NCBI GenBank assembly: GCA_030710605.1
Contig: CP092882.1
Location: forward strand, 19,540,446 to 19,604,445
Source: Cordylochernes scorpioides
Lineage: Eukaryota > Arthropoda > Arachnida > Pseudoscorpiones > Chernetidae
Direction: 5' to 3'
DNA: 64,000 bases
Shown in pieces: positions 8,072-19,125 of this stretch. Every line of letters begins with the position of its first letter. The first letter of the stretch is position 1. A program made the translations under genes and the position numbers. The notes under the pieces are model-generated. The model did not search any database. It had not been told where the DNA came from and saw only the letters and a list, made by a program, of their open reading frames with translations.

Positions 8072-10355
8072 CTTCTTCGGACTGGGCCAGTTCATCTTGG
8101 ATCCTTCATCCAGTATCTTCATTTCTCCCTTCTTCCACACTGGGCCAGGTCATCTTGGATCCTTCATCCAGTATCTTCATTCCTCCCTTCTTCCACACTG
8201 GGCCAGGTCATCTTGGATCCTTCATCCAGTATCTTCATTCCTCCCTTCTTCCACACTGGGCCAGGTAATCTTGGATCCTTCATCCAGTATCTTCATTCCT
8301 TCCTTCTTCCACACTGGGCCAGGTCATATTGGATCCTTCATCCAGTATCTTCATTCCTCCCTTCTTCCACACTGGACCAGGTCATCTTGGATCATTCATC
8401 CAGTATCTTCATTCCTCCCTTCTTCCACACTGGGCCAGGTCATCTTGGATCCTTCATCCAGTATCTTCATTCCTCTCTTCTTCCACACTGGGCCAGGTCA
8501 TCTTGGATCTTTCATCCAGTATCTTCATTCCTCCCTTCTTCCACACTGGGCCAGGTAATCTTGGATCCTTCATCCAGTATCTTCATTCCTCCCTTCTTCC
8601 ACACTGGGCCAGGTCATATTGGATCCTTCATCCAGTATCTTCATTCCTCCCTTCTTCCACACTGGACCAGGTCATCTTGGATCATTCATCCAGTATCTTC
8701 ATTCCTCCCTTCTTCCACACTGGGCCAGGTCATCTTGGATCATTCATCCAGTATCTTCATTCCTCCCTTCTTCCACACTGGACCAGGTCATCTTGGATCA
8801 TTCATCCAGTATCTTCACTCCTCCCTTCTACCACACTGATCCAGGTCATATTGGATCCTTCATCCAGTATCTTCATTCCTTCCTTCTTCCACACTGGGCC
8901 AGGTCATCTTGGATCCTTCATCCAGTATCTTCATTCCTCCCTTCTTCCACACTGGACCAGGTCATCTTGGATCATTCATCCAGTATCTTCATTCCTCCCT
9001 TCTTCCACACTGGGCCAGGTCATATTGGATCCTTCATCCAGTATCTTCATTCCTCCCTTCTTCCACACTGGACCAGGTCATCTTGGATCATTCATCCAGT
9101 ATCTTCATTCCTCCCTTCTTCCACACTGGGCCAGGTAATCTTGGATCCTTCATCCAGTATCTTCACTCCTCCCTTCTACCACACTGATCCAGGTCATATT
9201 GGATCCTTCATCCAGTATCTTCATTCCTTCCTTCTTCCACACTGGGCCAGGTCATCTTGGATCCTTCATCCAGTATCTTCATTCCTCCCTTCTTCCACAC
9301 TGGGCCAGGTCATCTTGTATCCTTCAACCAGTACCTTAATTTCTCCCTTCTTCCACACTGGGCCAGGTCATCTTGGATCCTTCATCCAGTATCTTCATTT
9401 CTCCCTTCTTCCACACTGGGCCAGGTCATCTTGGATCCTTCATCCAGTATCTTCATTCCTCCCTTCTTCCACACTGGGCCAGGTCATCTTGTATCCTTCA
9501 ACCAGTACCTTAATTTCTCCCTTCTTCCACACTGGGCCAGGTCATCTTGGATCCTTCATCCAGTATCTTCATTCCTCCCTTCTTCCACACTGGACCAGGT
9601 CATCTTGGATCCTTCATCCAGTATCTTCATTCCTCCCTTCTTCCACACTGGGCCAGGTCATCTTGGATCATTCATCCAGTATCTTCACTCCTCCCTTCTA
9701 CCACACTGGGCCAGGTCATCTTGGATCCTTCATCCAGTATCTTCATTCCTCCCTTCTTCCACACTGGGCCAGGTCATCTTGGATCCTTCATCCAGTATCT
9801 TCATTCCTCCCTTCTTCCACACTGGGCCAGGTCATCTTGGATCATTCATCCAGTATCTTCATTCCTCCCTTCTTCCACACTGGGCCAGGTCATATTGGAT
9901 CCTTCATCCAGTATCTTCATTCCTCCCTTCTTCCACACTGGGCCAGGTCATCTTGGATCATTCATCCAGTATCTTCATTCCTCCCTTCTTCCACACTGGG
10001 CCAGGTCATATTGGATCCTTCATCCAGTATCTTCATTCCTCCCTTCTTCCACACTGGGCCAGGTCATCTTGGATCATTCATCCAGTATCTTCATTCCTTC
10101 CTTCTTCCACACTGGGCCAGGTCATCTTGGATCCTTCATCCAGTATCTCCATTCCTCCCTTCTTCCACACTGGGCCAGGTAATCTTGGATCCTTCATCCA
10201 GTATCTCCATTCCTCCCTTCTTCCACACTGGGCCAGGTCATCTTGGATCATTCATCCAGTATCTTCACTCCTCCCTTCTACCACACTGGGCCAGGTCATC
10301 TTGGATCCTTCATCCAGTATCTCCATTCCTCCCTTCTTCCACACTGGGCCAGGTC
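8072..10355. repeat. 58-bp minisatellite, 39 monomers
   Basis: The monomer runs GGATCCTTCATCCAGTATCT, then TCATTCCTCCCTTCTTCCAC, then ACTGGGCCAGGTCATCTT. The first complete GGAT start is at 8099 and the last at 10303, exactly 38 x 58 bp apart, so I see no net indel across the array. Point variants travel together: a unit with GGACC is followed by one with GGATCATT, and rare variants recur at multiples of 58 bp (for example 9314 and 9488, 174 bp apart). The + strand monomer has no stop in any frame, so all three frames stay open for hundreds of codons; because 58 is not a multiple of 3, each gives the same 58-residue period. I see no evidence of coding use. Confidence 0.95.
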
Positions 10356-10575
10356 CTCACGGATAGTTTCATATAGTTCTCTGTCTTCATTCATTTTTCT
10401 TTGACATTAGGCCAGATCTTCAGGTGTCTTCCACTAGTTCTTTGTTTTTATTTCTTCCTTTTTCAGAACTGGACCTCCTAGATCCTTACTCCAAATCCTT
10501 GTCCACATTTCTTTATTCTTCGGCATTTGGCAGTTCCTCCTGAATGCTTCATGTCCCTGGTTGGCTACAGTTATT
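10356..10575. repeat. Diverged edge of the minisatellite
   Basis: Fragments such as 'aactggacctcctagatcc' and 'ttaggccagatcttcagg' resemble decayed monomers with irregular spacing, as expected at the ageing edge of a tandem array. Confidence 0.5.
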
Positions 10576-10639
10576 CATTTTTGACCTTTGTGAGAGCTGT
10601 CAGATTGATCAAAATCAACACCTGTGGTCGTATACTAGC

Positions 10640-10745
10640 ATCTTTACGGAGGTAATCCGAGAATAATCCTTTGTAGAGAGATGTCCTCTTACGTGAGTGT
10701 CCTCTTTTGGAGGTTCTGTTGTACTATAATATAGCATATGTTGAA
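10640..10745 (-). mobile_element. pogo/Tigger-like terminal fragment
   Basis: On the - strand: AGAACCTCCAAAAGAGGACA, then 'ctcacgtaagaggacatctc', then 'tctacaaaggat'. This staggered 'gaggacaYctctctacaaaggaca' pattern is typical of pogo-type (Tigger) element ends and recurs at 41965-42110 and 63240-63310. No transposase is present. Confidence 0.5.
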
Positions 10746-11585
10746 CAAATTCGACCATACCACTATATACACGACAATAAAGAGAGGCATACATATATAT
10801 CTTCCAACTAGAGATCTCTCCAATCATCCAGATTATACCCAAGTTGGAGATCACCCAATCTAGATCCTTAGTTCTACCGGCGACACACACAAAAAACTTT
10901 CCGGACATTTTTTTTTGTCACCATAATTAACCTTCGACGATAAGACCCAAGAAAAAAAAAACGACAATTCCCGCTGAAAATTAAGAAACTGTGAAGAAAC
11001 CTGATAATTCGATGATTACCAATCTAAGAGAAAATTTCATAGTTCCCAGGTTATCTATAATTGTTATCAAGTTTTTCCATTTTTTAAATATATTTCACTC
11101 GGCCAATGTTCGTTTTACGAATTTATATGGAATGACAGATAGTCTCAAGACTCACACTTAATATTATATATAATTTAACAATAATTTATATTATCATTAT
11201 ATCATTAGTACCATCACTATTATTGTTATTACACACACACAAGAACATCAAAAAAAGCCTTTATTAAGGATATTCTCGTGTCCTATACAATATTATTAAT
11301 TAATATAATAACTAGGAGAATAACAATGCGTATATTTTGTATTAGGAGCTTAACTTCATCTTTATTATATCAGTTCTCCAAAACATATGGAGAGTTAGCA
11401 AGTATTCCAACAGTGTTGAAAATATTTGCCAAGGTTAAATAAACTCCCTCAAGTTATAACCCGTCCTATCTAAGCACTATTATGTTTCTAATCTTAAGCA
11501 ATACAACGTCATCTATATACATACTACTAAGTATAAATGTTTATTTTCCAAATAAAACAAATTCCCTATTATATTTGTGATTGTT
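10746..11585. other. Unassigned spacer
   Basis: Nothing coding or repetitive is recognised apart from a CA run near 11231 and short A/T tracts. Confidence 0.4.
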
Positions 11586-11589
11586 TGTC

Positions 11590-11660
11590 TATTAGGAAAG
11601 CCTGGCTCATCAGTGGCGAATCCTCCCACCAGTTTCGCCAGTTGAATCCATCAGATTGCT
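11590..11660 (-). mobile_element. Family H, partial copy
   Basis: The - strand reads ACTGGCGAAACTGG, a GGGAGGATTC block, then CACTGATGAGCCAGG. The 3' two thirds of the family unit are missing. Confidence 0.6.
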
Positions 11661-11761
11661 TTTAAGAGCTTAGATGATTCTGATCCTATATCCGATACTA
11701 TAGAGGGTATCTATATATTGGCTCAAAATGTAATATAGTTTCTTATATTTAGATTGGCTTC

Positions 11762-12040
11762 AGAAGGGGATCGGTGAAAGGATGGTTTAAACCGTTAGTT
11801 TTCGATCGCTAAGACCCGGGTTCGATTCCCGCATTGAAATTTTTTTCTTATTAAAAAAAAAAATGCTCCAGCGCCCCTAATTATTTTAAAAGTCCAATCC
11901 CACCAACGAGTGCAAGTATTCAAATGAGGCTCTGGCACATTTGTAAGTGCAAAGTCGAACTGCTTTTCACTTACAGTAAAAGCAGTCGCTAACTTCTACC
12001 CACCATGAATTTCATGGTCTGTACCACGTGTACTAGGGAT
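11762..12040 (+). mobile_element. tRNA-derived SINE, full-length copy
   Basis: A tRNA-like head (about 11768-11842) has a canonical B box GGTTCGATTCC preceded by CCCG and an A-box-like region near GGTGAAAGGATGG. It is followed by a T/A-rich linker and a body with an internal inverted repeat ('gtaagtgcaaagtcgaactg' against 'cagtaaaagcagt') ending in 'catgaatttcatgg..ctagggat'. Six further copies or fragments occur in the window. The head is not a functional tRNA gene: it continues into SINE body with no 3' processing context. Pol III transcription from the A/B boxes is the expected mode. Confidence 0.8.
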
Positions 12041-12224
12041 AATCTAAAAAAAAGATTAGATTCACACTAAAATTTATCAGTGTACAAAGGTGTTTGGACA
12101 TCGCGCCCGTTGTTTCACCTATTTTATCCAATATAGTCCTCTTTATAAATAAAATATAATTCTGTTAATATATTCAAAGATATGAGTAAATTCTTTTAAA
12201 AGTAAAAAAAAAAAAAAATTACAA

Positions 12225-12310
12225 GGTGCTTGGTACCTATTATAAACTCGGCCAGCATCGAGAAATGCCTTCATCAGGACCTACTGAGTAATCCATGAAT
12301 CCCTCTAGTT
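12225..12310 (-). mobile_element. PLE family A remnant with decayed hammerhead
   Basis: The - strand reads CCTGATGAAGGCATTTCTCG followed by ATGCTGGCCGAG. CTGATGA and the 'ctggccgag' block are those of the family A arm, but the GAAAC core has decayed. No second arm or target duplication was found. Confidence 0.5.
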
Positions 12311-13225
12311 CAGTAGACCCGAGTTAACGCTCGAATGTTGGGAATAAGAAAGAATCACATTGCCTCAGATATGGTTATTTAGAATTTTGACGGTGAGCGA
12401 GATCATATGTAGCCGACAGCGCTCTTCCATTTTGACCTTTCATCTCATAGAGAGACCAGTGGCAATCAATGGCAGTTGTTGTAATTGAAAGATAACACGG
12501 AGGTATATTGAAGGAAAACCTCCCCACGGGACTCACCAATACAATTAACATCTGTCCCAGCTCAATACACTGTATGACGCCAAAGGATTGGCGACGTTTC
12601 GCTCAAATTTATTTTAGCTCGATTATGATAGAGAGTGTTTGAAACACACAATAAATATTGATTTTAATATTTATTATTACATTTTCAGCGGCCGAATGCC
12701 TTCAAATTTCAAAAATAAATTCTGTATTGAATCGGTAGTTATATCGATAGATGGCGCTAGATTATCACAAACGTCAAGTTGCATAATAATAAACACACAT
12801 TTTTATTTTGAAATAAAAGTATTACTAATGACGCAAACCGTATTATATTAAATATCTGAGAAGTCTCTCTCTTTTTTTAAACAGTCATCCATGAGACCAG
12901 CAATAAAGACTTAATTAAACTGATTTATGATAATCGGATTTACCAATGACATTTTAATAATCTTAATATTATAAAGCTATACAACCAGTTTAGCCGCATA
13001 AGTTTCTTTTTATTTATGAAAAATCATTTTTAATTTCAAAGAGAAATAATTTAATATTTCTATAACTTTTGGATGACGTATGAAAAGGTTGAATATATGA
13101 AGAGTGATGGTCTATATATGAATGGATGACGTATGGAGGGTGAAAAATATGAAGAGTAATGGCGAACGGAAAAATAAAAGTGTCCAGGAACATTCTGAGA
13201 ACGTGTTTAAAATTATAAACTATTT
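12311..13225. other. Unassigned spacer
   Basis: No gene. A 'gatagatggcgctag' string at 12750 matches the recurrent GATGGCGC motif. An open frame at 12639-12851 has no protein-like features. Confidence 0.35.
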
Positions 13226-13229
13226 TACG

Positions 13230-13352
13230 CGGGTGTGTGTTGTGTATGTTCTTTTTTAATAAGCAATTTTCTACTGCCCTTATTGCACAGGGAGGCCCTG
13301 GCTCATCAGTGGGGAATCCTCTCATCTACTAATTAAACTGGCGAAACCGCTT
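13230..13352 (-). mobile_element. Family H, rearranged copy
   Basis: A - strand copy (13236-13325, with the 'ctactgcccttattgcac' and 'ggctcatcagtgggg' blocks) is joined to a + strand fragment ACTGGCGAAACCGC at 13340-13352. The inverted join fits the head-to-head habit of this family. Confidence 0.6.
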
Positions 13353-13497
13353 TTTTTTTGTTTTTGATATTAGAAGACCGAATTAACCACCTGTTGAAGC
13401 TAGCAAGGAATATATTCTATTTATTGTTTGGCATACAATTATTCCATATTACAATCTAAGAAATATGGAGGCAATGTTATTGTTGTTATTTATCATA

Positions 13498-13930
13498 AAT
13501 GAACGTCACCATGATCACCATGGTGGATAGTAGTTGACGACTGCTTTTACTGTAAGTGCACCACATGCCTACATATGTAGAGAGCAGTCCAAAGTTACAC
13601 TTACAAGTGTTGAGTAAAAATACCAGGCCTCCAGTGAAAAGTATATTTTCAAAAACCTTTTTAATCTCTAGCTTTCGGGAACGAACGCCCTTCTACAAGA
13701 TTCTAACATGTTTTCTCTTGTAGAAGGGTGTCCGTGCCCAGAAGCTAGAGATTAAAAAGGTTTTTGAAAAGATACTTTTCCCTGGAGGTCTGACATTTTT
13801 ACTTAAGATTGATACAAGGGAATATTTTATTGACTTACAAATGTACCAAAACTTCGTTTGGTTACTGGTTCTCACTGGTGGGGTTTGACTTTTGCAAGAA
13901 GCGTAACCATTGAAGCAATCTATTTCTTCG
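13498..13930 (-). mobile_element. tRNA-derived SINE interrupted by a PLE
   Basis: SINE body sequence runs from 13506 (CATGATCACCATGGTGG) to 'acttacaagtgt' at 13599-13610 and resumes at 'acttacaaatgt' 13833 with 'cgtttggttactggttctc'. The PLE family C insertion lies between. The tRNA head is not recognisable on the far side. Confidence 0.65.
13599..13844. mobile_element. PLE family C insertion, palindromic, with 12-bp target duplication
   Basis: ACTTACAAGTGT (13599-13610) and ACTTACAAATGT (13833-13844) flank the insert and are contiguous SINE sequence. Arms run from about 13612 to 13695 and about 13718 to 13805, each with 'cctccag..gaaaag' then 'agctttcgggaacgaacgcc' or its counterpart. The tail (13806-13832, 'attgatacaagggaat') matches the reverse complement of the tail at 46807-46832 next to the GIY-YIG copy, which identifies the family. 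The arms are diverged from each other, so this copy is older than the 46.8-kb one. Confidence 0.75.
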
Positions 13931-14204
13931 GAAAGAGAGTGCCAAAGAAGCGATATCCTCGGCACTTTACCCCATCCCTACTCCAGAAACAACGCTCAGA
14001 ACAGCCACTCCACTTGAATGGACGGAGGCTTTCATTGCTTAATGAAGCATTCTCATTATCTCGCTAATTATTGGCACTAGCAACGTATGGAGGACTCTCG
14101 CCGCCATGATAACAGTTTCCCTTCTCTCAAGATGGGGATAGTTGAGCCACGACATTCTTTTTTGGATTTTTAACTGATACTTCCCAGTATGTAGAAAACA
14201 GCTC

Positions 14205-14290
14205 AGTTTATGCACTTATAAGGTGCCAGAGCACCGTTTGGTTACTTTTACCTACTAGTGAGATTGGATTGGTACAAGTAACATTACCTA
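14205..14290 (-). mobile_element. SINE fragment
   Basis: Contains 'gcacttataaggtgccagag' and 'ccgtttggttactttt', which align with the body of the other SINE copies in - orientation. Confidence 0.5.
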
Positions 14291-14579
14291 TCGAGACAGA
14301 AACTGTTCAATGCAGAATTCGATCAGAAATATTGGTTGTCTAAAATCGAGGGTGCACATAGTTTCTCGACCAACTCCCCCCGCTAAACCCTCCGAGTGAA
14401 CTGCTACAATAAGGAGGGCCACTTTTGTAACCTAAAAAAAAAGACTAGAACTAACATAACCCAACCTCCAATGAGAGCCCACACCTCCAAAAGAGAACAA
14501 GGGTATCTATCAGTATTTTTGTAATATCTTATTGTGCACTCATCGGCAAACTTTGTGTCGAAATCTTTGCTCGCCGGTA

Positions 14580-14737
14580 TTTTTTTTTTAAGGAGACAGA
14601 GGCAATTTTGTTCACACTTGGTTATATCGTATATCTTCAAAAAGGTCACTGTGTATCAAATATCTTTCAGAGTTATTCTCTGAATCCCGATATACATGAC
14701 AAAAGGTATAACTTCCTTAATTTTGTCCATGAGTGTA
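14580..14737. mobile_element. Tc1-type family T, terminal half
   Basis: Shares all landmarks with 1-165 and ends in TTTTGTCCATGAGTGTA, the family T terminal repeat. The opposite end is absent. Confidence 0.65.
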
Positions 14738-16119
14738 TGTTGGGAATACAATGAGAGTAAATACACAAATATCAATTTACATAGATAACAAAATTCACAA
14801 TAAAACTTGAAAGCATTTAAAAATTGACAGAATCATTATCTTTTTGTCAATTTTTGACGAGATCAAAATTAAAGTGGAATCAAAAATAGAGCATATTTTC
14901 GAATAAGTGGGAAATTGACTTGAAAAAAAATCCCCCTGTTCTTAAATCGATCAAATTCTCAAAGAATCTTTAAAACATTTTAACAAATGGTAATTAGATA
15001 TATTTTCATTTATTTCTAATTTCTTTTTTATATTTTCCTATATTGTATGTGTTGCAGCTCTCTATAAAATAGAAGATGTATCTTTAAATAATTGTATTTA
15101 TTAACATTGAAAGAGAAACAGTGGGTTTACTCTCTATGAAAGTCTCTGCTACACACAGAGAGAGAGAGTGTGTGTGATAGCTATAAATAAAACACTCCAT
15201 AAAATATTATTTTAGAATAAAAATAAGTTAAAAGAACATTGATATAATATGTAAAAAAATATTAAGAAATGTATTACATCCCCTCTGTAAAAATATGGAA
15301 ACGTAGATTTTCATGTTATTAATTTTCAAAACCGATTAAAAAATATCTCTAAAATTTTTCTTATTTAAGATAAAAAATCGATTCCGATGAGCACCTACCC
15401 AGCCTCTAGATGCTGCCAAATATATTTAAAAATAAATAGCTGATTTTTTTTCCGCCTCGGATCTTATTTCGCCTCACCTTCAAATATTCCCTCTCGGGTT
15501 ACACGTCGGCGATGAATTCGTCCCAATTTAAGAAAGATTTTTTTTTTTTTGGCTCTCGGGGAAAAAGTTGTAAAATATTCTGGAAAAATCGGGATGGATC
15601 TCCATCGGATGGGAGTTTTTCTATAATATCATCAGAGAGAGAGCGCACATCCTCTACTTAATAAGGTGGACGAACGCTCTAGCCAAACATTTACTCGAGC
15701 AAACTTACCCTTCCTCCCACATATTTTACCCCTTTATTACTTCCCGGCTAACACGACCTCTTGGCAGCATTTAGATCTTCTTAATTCATTTAGGGTACAA
15801 ACTCTTCACATTTGCATATCTCCCCCTCTGTCTGTGCAAATTCGACGGTATAACGAATCATTTGAAACTGTTACTGAGCCCGAAATGTAATCTTTAATTA
15901 AACAATAATGAGCTTACTCTGCGTGTTGAAGATGGAATTATTCAATCCGCTATTTCTTTATGATCTATAAGACTATTTCTATGCAATTAGTGAATTGAAA
16001 ATGAAAAAAAGATTATATATTATAAACATTTGGCGTTATAGATCTATTAAACTCTGTAGCAAGGAATACAGCGAGAAATTTGGATGGCTAGCTAATCTCT
16101 TTCTATACCGAGAGACGTA
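14738..16119. other. Spacer with a single-copy-looking patch
   Basis: Mostly AT-rich. The stretch at about 15380-15720 is more balanced ('ctctcgggttacacgtcggc', 'tggatctccatcggatggg') and matches no repeat in this window. An AG/TG microsatellite lies at about 15155-15177. No gene model could be built. Confidence 0.35.
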
Positions 16120-16477
16120 TCCTTATATATAAAAGTCAGTGTATGTATGTATGTATGTATGTGTGTATGTTTGTCGGCTATACACGTCCACAATACGTAA
16201 CTAATCTGACTGAAATTTTAACGGTATATAGAGTAGAATCTGGAAAAACTTATAGTGAAAATGTCAGGTCTCTATCCCGAATATTCGTCGAGTATCAGCG
16301 CCTCTAGCGGTGAAGATGGGAGGTAATATCAGCTGACCCAATGTACATGTAAAGTTTGGAGCGGGACGTTTCACATGAGTAACATCCACGGAGCCAATTT
16401 ATAATTGTAACGATAAGTATTTGAATAAAAACATTTAATTGGGTAAAACCCGAGCGTTGCCCGTGTCATTCGGCTAG
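16120..16477 (+). mobile_element. Small non-autonomous Helitron, complete
   Basis: The element starts TCCTTATATATAAAAG, immediately followed by a (GTAT)n tract, and ends CATTCGGCTAG. It sits between A (16119) and T (16478), the known Helitron target, with no target duplication. A short CCGA/TCGG hairpin lies just upstream of the 3' CTAG within 'cccgagcgttgcccgtgtca'. The 358-bp length leaves no room for Rep-helicase, so mobilisation would need an autonomous partner elsewhere. Confidence 0.85.
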
Positions 16478-16724
16478 TATTCAAATATATATCAGCTTAA
16501 TTTTCTATTTGCATAGTGCATATATTCTGTCCCTAGAAACCTTATTTCTCTACAGAAAATATGGATATTGTTGAATCTATTTCCCATATAATTTTCAATA
16601 GGAGAGTGTCTATAACAACTGTGACTATTATTAAAGAGGGTTTGAAATAATCGTTCTCTATTACTCTGACTTATAATTTAATGAATTCAATAAGGTATCC
16701 AGAGAGTTAAGTTTCTTGTACAAT

Positions 16725-16860
16725 TTTATTTCTCAATCTTTCGGCCTAACACGCTCTTCAACAGAAGCAACTAGGAGTATAACTTCTAGCTAAATTATAC
16801 ACGCCGAAAATTTGGGCATGTTAGTTACCTAGAAGTTATATTCTGAATGCCTTATTGATT
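16725..16860. repeat. Possible degenerate PLE family C hairpin
   Basis: 'caatctttcggcctaacacg' then 'ctcttcaacag' follows the spacing of CTTTCGGG..CCCTTCTAC in family C, and 'agaagttata' recurs inverted nearby. This is weak evidence only. Confidence 0.3.
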
Positions 16861-16984
16861 TTCTTAAAGAGGGTTTGTAGAAGCTTCTTTGAGACCTACA
16901 TTTAGTGGTTGTATGACCAAATGGTTGCACAATAGGTTATTTATGTTCAGAAATAATAGATTCTATATATATATAATTTTATTA

Positions 16985-17160
16985 AAAATTAAAAAAGACA
17001 TATCCTGACCAGGAACACATGTGCTTTTTAGATGGCAAAGCGCCATCTAGTGGAACAGAAATAACTAGATGGCGCTATGCCATCTAAAAAGCACATGTGT
17101 TCCTGGTCAGGATATGTCTTTTTTATTTTTAATATCAACACCTGACCTTTTTATTTTTTT
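16985..17160. mobile_element. Family E palindromic insertion with tail
   Basis: Arms 16985-17051 and 17064-17130 are nearly perfect inverted repeats with 'agacatatcctgaccagg', 'cacatgtgctttttagatgg' and GCGCCATCTAGT. A tail 'aatatcaacacctgacc' follows at 17131-17147, and its reverse complement precedes the family E copy at 33829. This is the arm-plus-one-sided-tail plan of families A-C. Target duplication is not resolvable in the AT flanks. Confidence 0.65.
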
Positions 17161-17727
17161 CTATTATTTTATATATTTTTCTTATTTTGTCTCTTTATTT
17201 AGTATTCATTTCTTACAATTGATTCTGTTTTTTTAGATTTAATTGCTTTTGACCAGCGTGAAAATTGTCACGCGAATAAATAAAACTGGCTATTGTCTTT
17301 GTTAATTGGCAATTACGTTGAGTCAGCAAGTAAGCTAAAATTTGCATCTTTAAAGTCTGCGAATAATTTTCTCTTAGTTTTCTTTGGAAACAAAATAAAA
17401 TTTTATTTTATAGAAGTTGCCTTAAAAGTTAGGACTTAACAAGAGAGTACTTAAAATTTTTGAAACGAGGTCCCTAACTTGGAATGATCGTTGAAGAGAT
17501 GAATTTCTGTGTAATAATAAATTTACATACTAACCATATAGTAGTTTCTCGTTAGATTCCTGAGCTATGGTTAGAACATGGATGCTGCATAGTAATTTTT
17601 ATTTATTCCGTCTCAGGTTTCAGGTGTCGAGTCACCTTGTCCTGGCTATTTACATATGGCGAGTTGTTGGAGTAGAGGTGACAGACCTTGCAGGATGGCA
17701 GCTACGCATAGTCTTTTTCTTCTTCTT
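17161..17727. other. Unassigned spacer
   Basis: AT-rich, with no recognisable gene or repeat. Confidence 0.35.
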
Positions 17728-17960
17728 TCTTATCTCCACTCAATCATATTAAGTTATCAAGCTTGTAAAGTTTGAGACTTTTGATGATGTCTGCCGGGGA
17801 AGAGTAGAGCTCATCAATGGATGAGTAAATACAATCAACAATGTGTTTTGGAGTTGCAGGTTGAGAATTGCACTTAGTACATAGTGGGAAAACCCTGCAA
17901 CCATTCTGGAAAGTCATTGTACGTAGATGACCAGACTAAAGGCTGCGCATAGTAATGGAA
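17728..17960 (-). pseudogene. Non-LTR retrotransposon (LINE), C-terminal fragment
   Basis: The - strand encodes 'HLRTMTFQNGCRVFPLCTKC', then 'NSQPATPKHIVDCIYSS', then '..SPADIIKSLKLYKLDNLI' and a stop near 17748. The C-x2-C-x8-H-x3-C pattern is the zinc-knuckle that ends ORF2 of many arthropod LINEs downstream of reverse transcriptase and RNase H-like regions. The frame is 5'-truncated. The 3' tail matches the fragment at 3925-4000. Confidence 0.75.
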
Positions 17961-18721
17961 TGAATGGAAGATTTTAAAGTAGAGCTTTGGAATGAGAACA
18001 TTATTTTAAAGGTTTTTAAAATATTGTAGGAATAATAACTACTATAACCGAACTATACCATAAATCACTAATATAACCTAAAATTAGCTTAAAACATGTA
18101 TATAATAAATACATGGTGTGTACAAAGGTTAATGAGCAAACACTCTTTCGAAAATGAAAGATTATTAAAGGAAAGTTAAATTGCATATTGAGCTAGTAAT
18201 ATGTAAACACGTAGGAATGAGAAAAGACGTTTAAATTTATATTCAAATATATTGTAGCGAAATATTATTTTATGAACATATCAACAATTCTAATCATTAT
18301 ATTTTGCTTCTGTATAAACTTTCCTCTTTACCTCTGGCATTTTATAATTCTTATAATTTTGTTTTACAGTAAATTGCCGTGTCATTCTGATGTTTGTCTT
18401 TTATAATTTTCAACGTAATAATATTTGTACAATTATGTATGAATAGGCCCATTAAATAAAAAAAGATTACTAATTTTTCGATTCAATAAAATAATTTTGA
18501 TAATTTTTTTTTCACATCAGTGTAAATAAAACTGGGGGGATATATCCATAAAACACCAATTCAAATACAGGCCATATAATCAGACTGAACAAGAAATAGT
18601 TGCAGCACGATCTGATGGTAGATTAGAAAGTGGAGATGGGGAAGTTCACCACTGATAAGATCTGTCCACCTAACCATTTCTTCTATCTTTTTCTTAGTAG
18701 TAATCCGTCTTTTATATATAT

Positions 18722-18955
18722 TGACACGTGGGAAATTAGAAAAAACAAACTTCGGGATGACACAGCAATTTATTTAATGCAAGAACAAACTATGAATGAT
18801 TAACAAAAGATAGCAATGAGGGAAGTTTACAGAGTAGTAAAATATAAACATAAAAAAGATACTCTGTTAATAAAATAATAAATACTTTGTTACAATATGA
18901 TTGAAACAATAAAATCGGAGAATTTGTTTAAATTTTCATTATACAAAATATCTTG
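18722..18955. repeat. Dispersed repeat R, copy 1
   Basis: The segment from 'gtgggaaattagaaaaaaca' through 'cacagcaatttatttaatgc' and 'gggaagtttacagagtagta' to 'gatactctgttaataaaa' aligns with 31768-31952 at high identity by eye. It is non-coding and of unknown class; a solo LTR is possible but no TG..CA ends were fixed. Confidence 0.55.
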
Positions 18956-18999
18956 TACATATAGTTCTCTGTGTTTTTATTAAATATATATTTAGATAA

Positions 19000-19125
19000 T
19001 AAAAAGGCATATATTGGATTGAATAAAATATTTATTTGCCAATATTTCGGTTGGCTGAACGCCAACCTTTGTCAAGGCATTACTTTTTGTATAAATAAAC
19101 TCAGCGCCGAATAGTGTTATAATAT
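19000..19125 (-). mobile_element. PLE family B copy, single arm
   Basis: The - strand carries CCTTGACAAAGG, a GGTTGGC-GTTCA-GCCAACC hairpin, CGAAATATTGGC and the AT-rich run to the 'ccaatatatgcc' end. It is the best preserved B-family hairpin in the window and the pair of 5089-5213. Confidence 0.65.

Noticed and set aside
8072-10355. CRISPR array
   Set aside because: There are no spacers; units are contiguous near-identical 58-mers in a eukaryotic setting.
8004-10376. Open frames of up to 585 codons across the minisatellite
   Set aside because: They exist only because the 58-bp unit lacks stops; all three frames give the same 58-residue repeat, with no start context, splice signals or known domain.
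11768-11842. Genuine tRNA gene
   Set aside because: B box is good, but the sequence continues into a dispersed SINE body and lacks a convincing full cloverleaf; same for 35718-35790 and 40405-40480.
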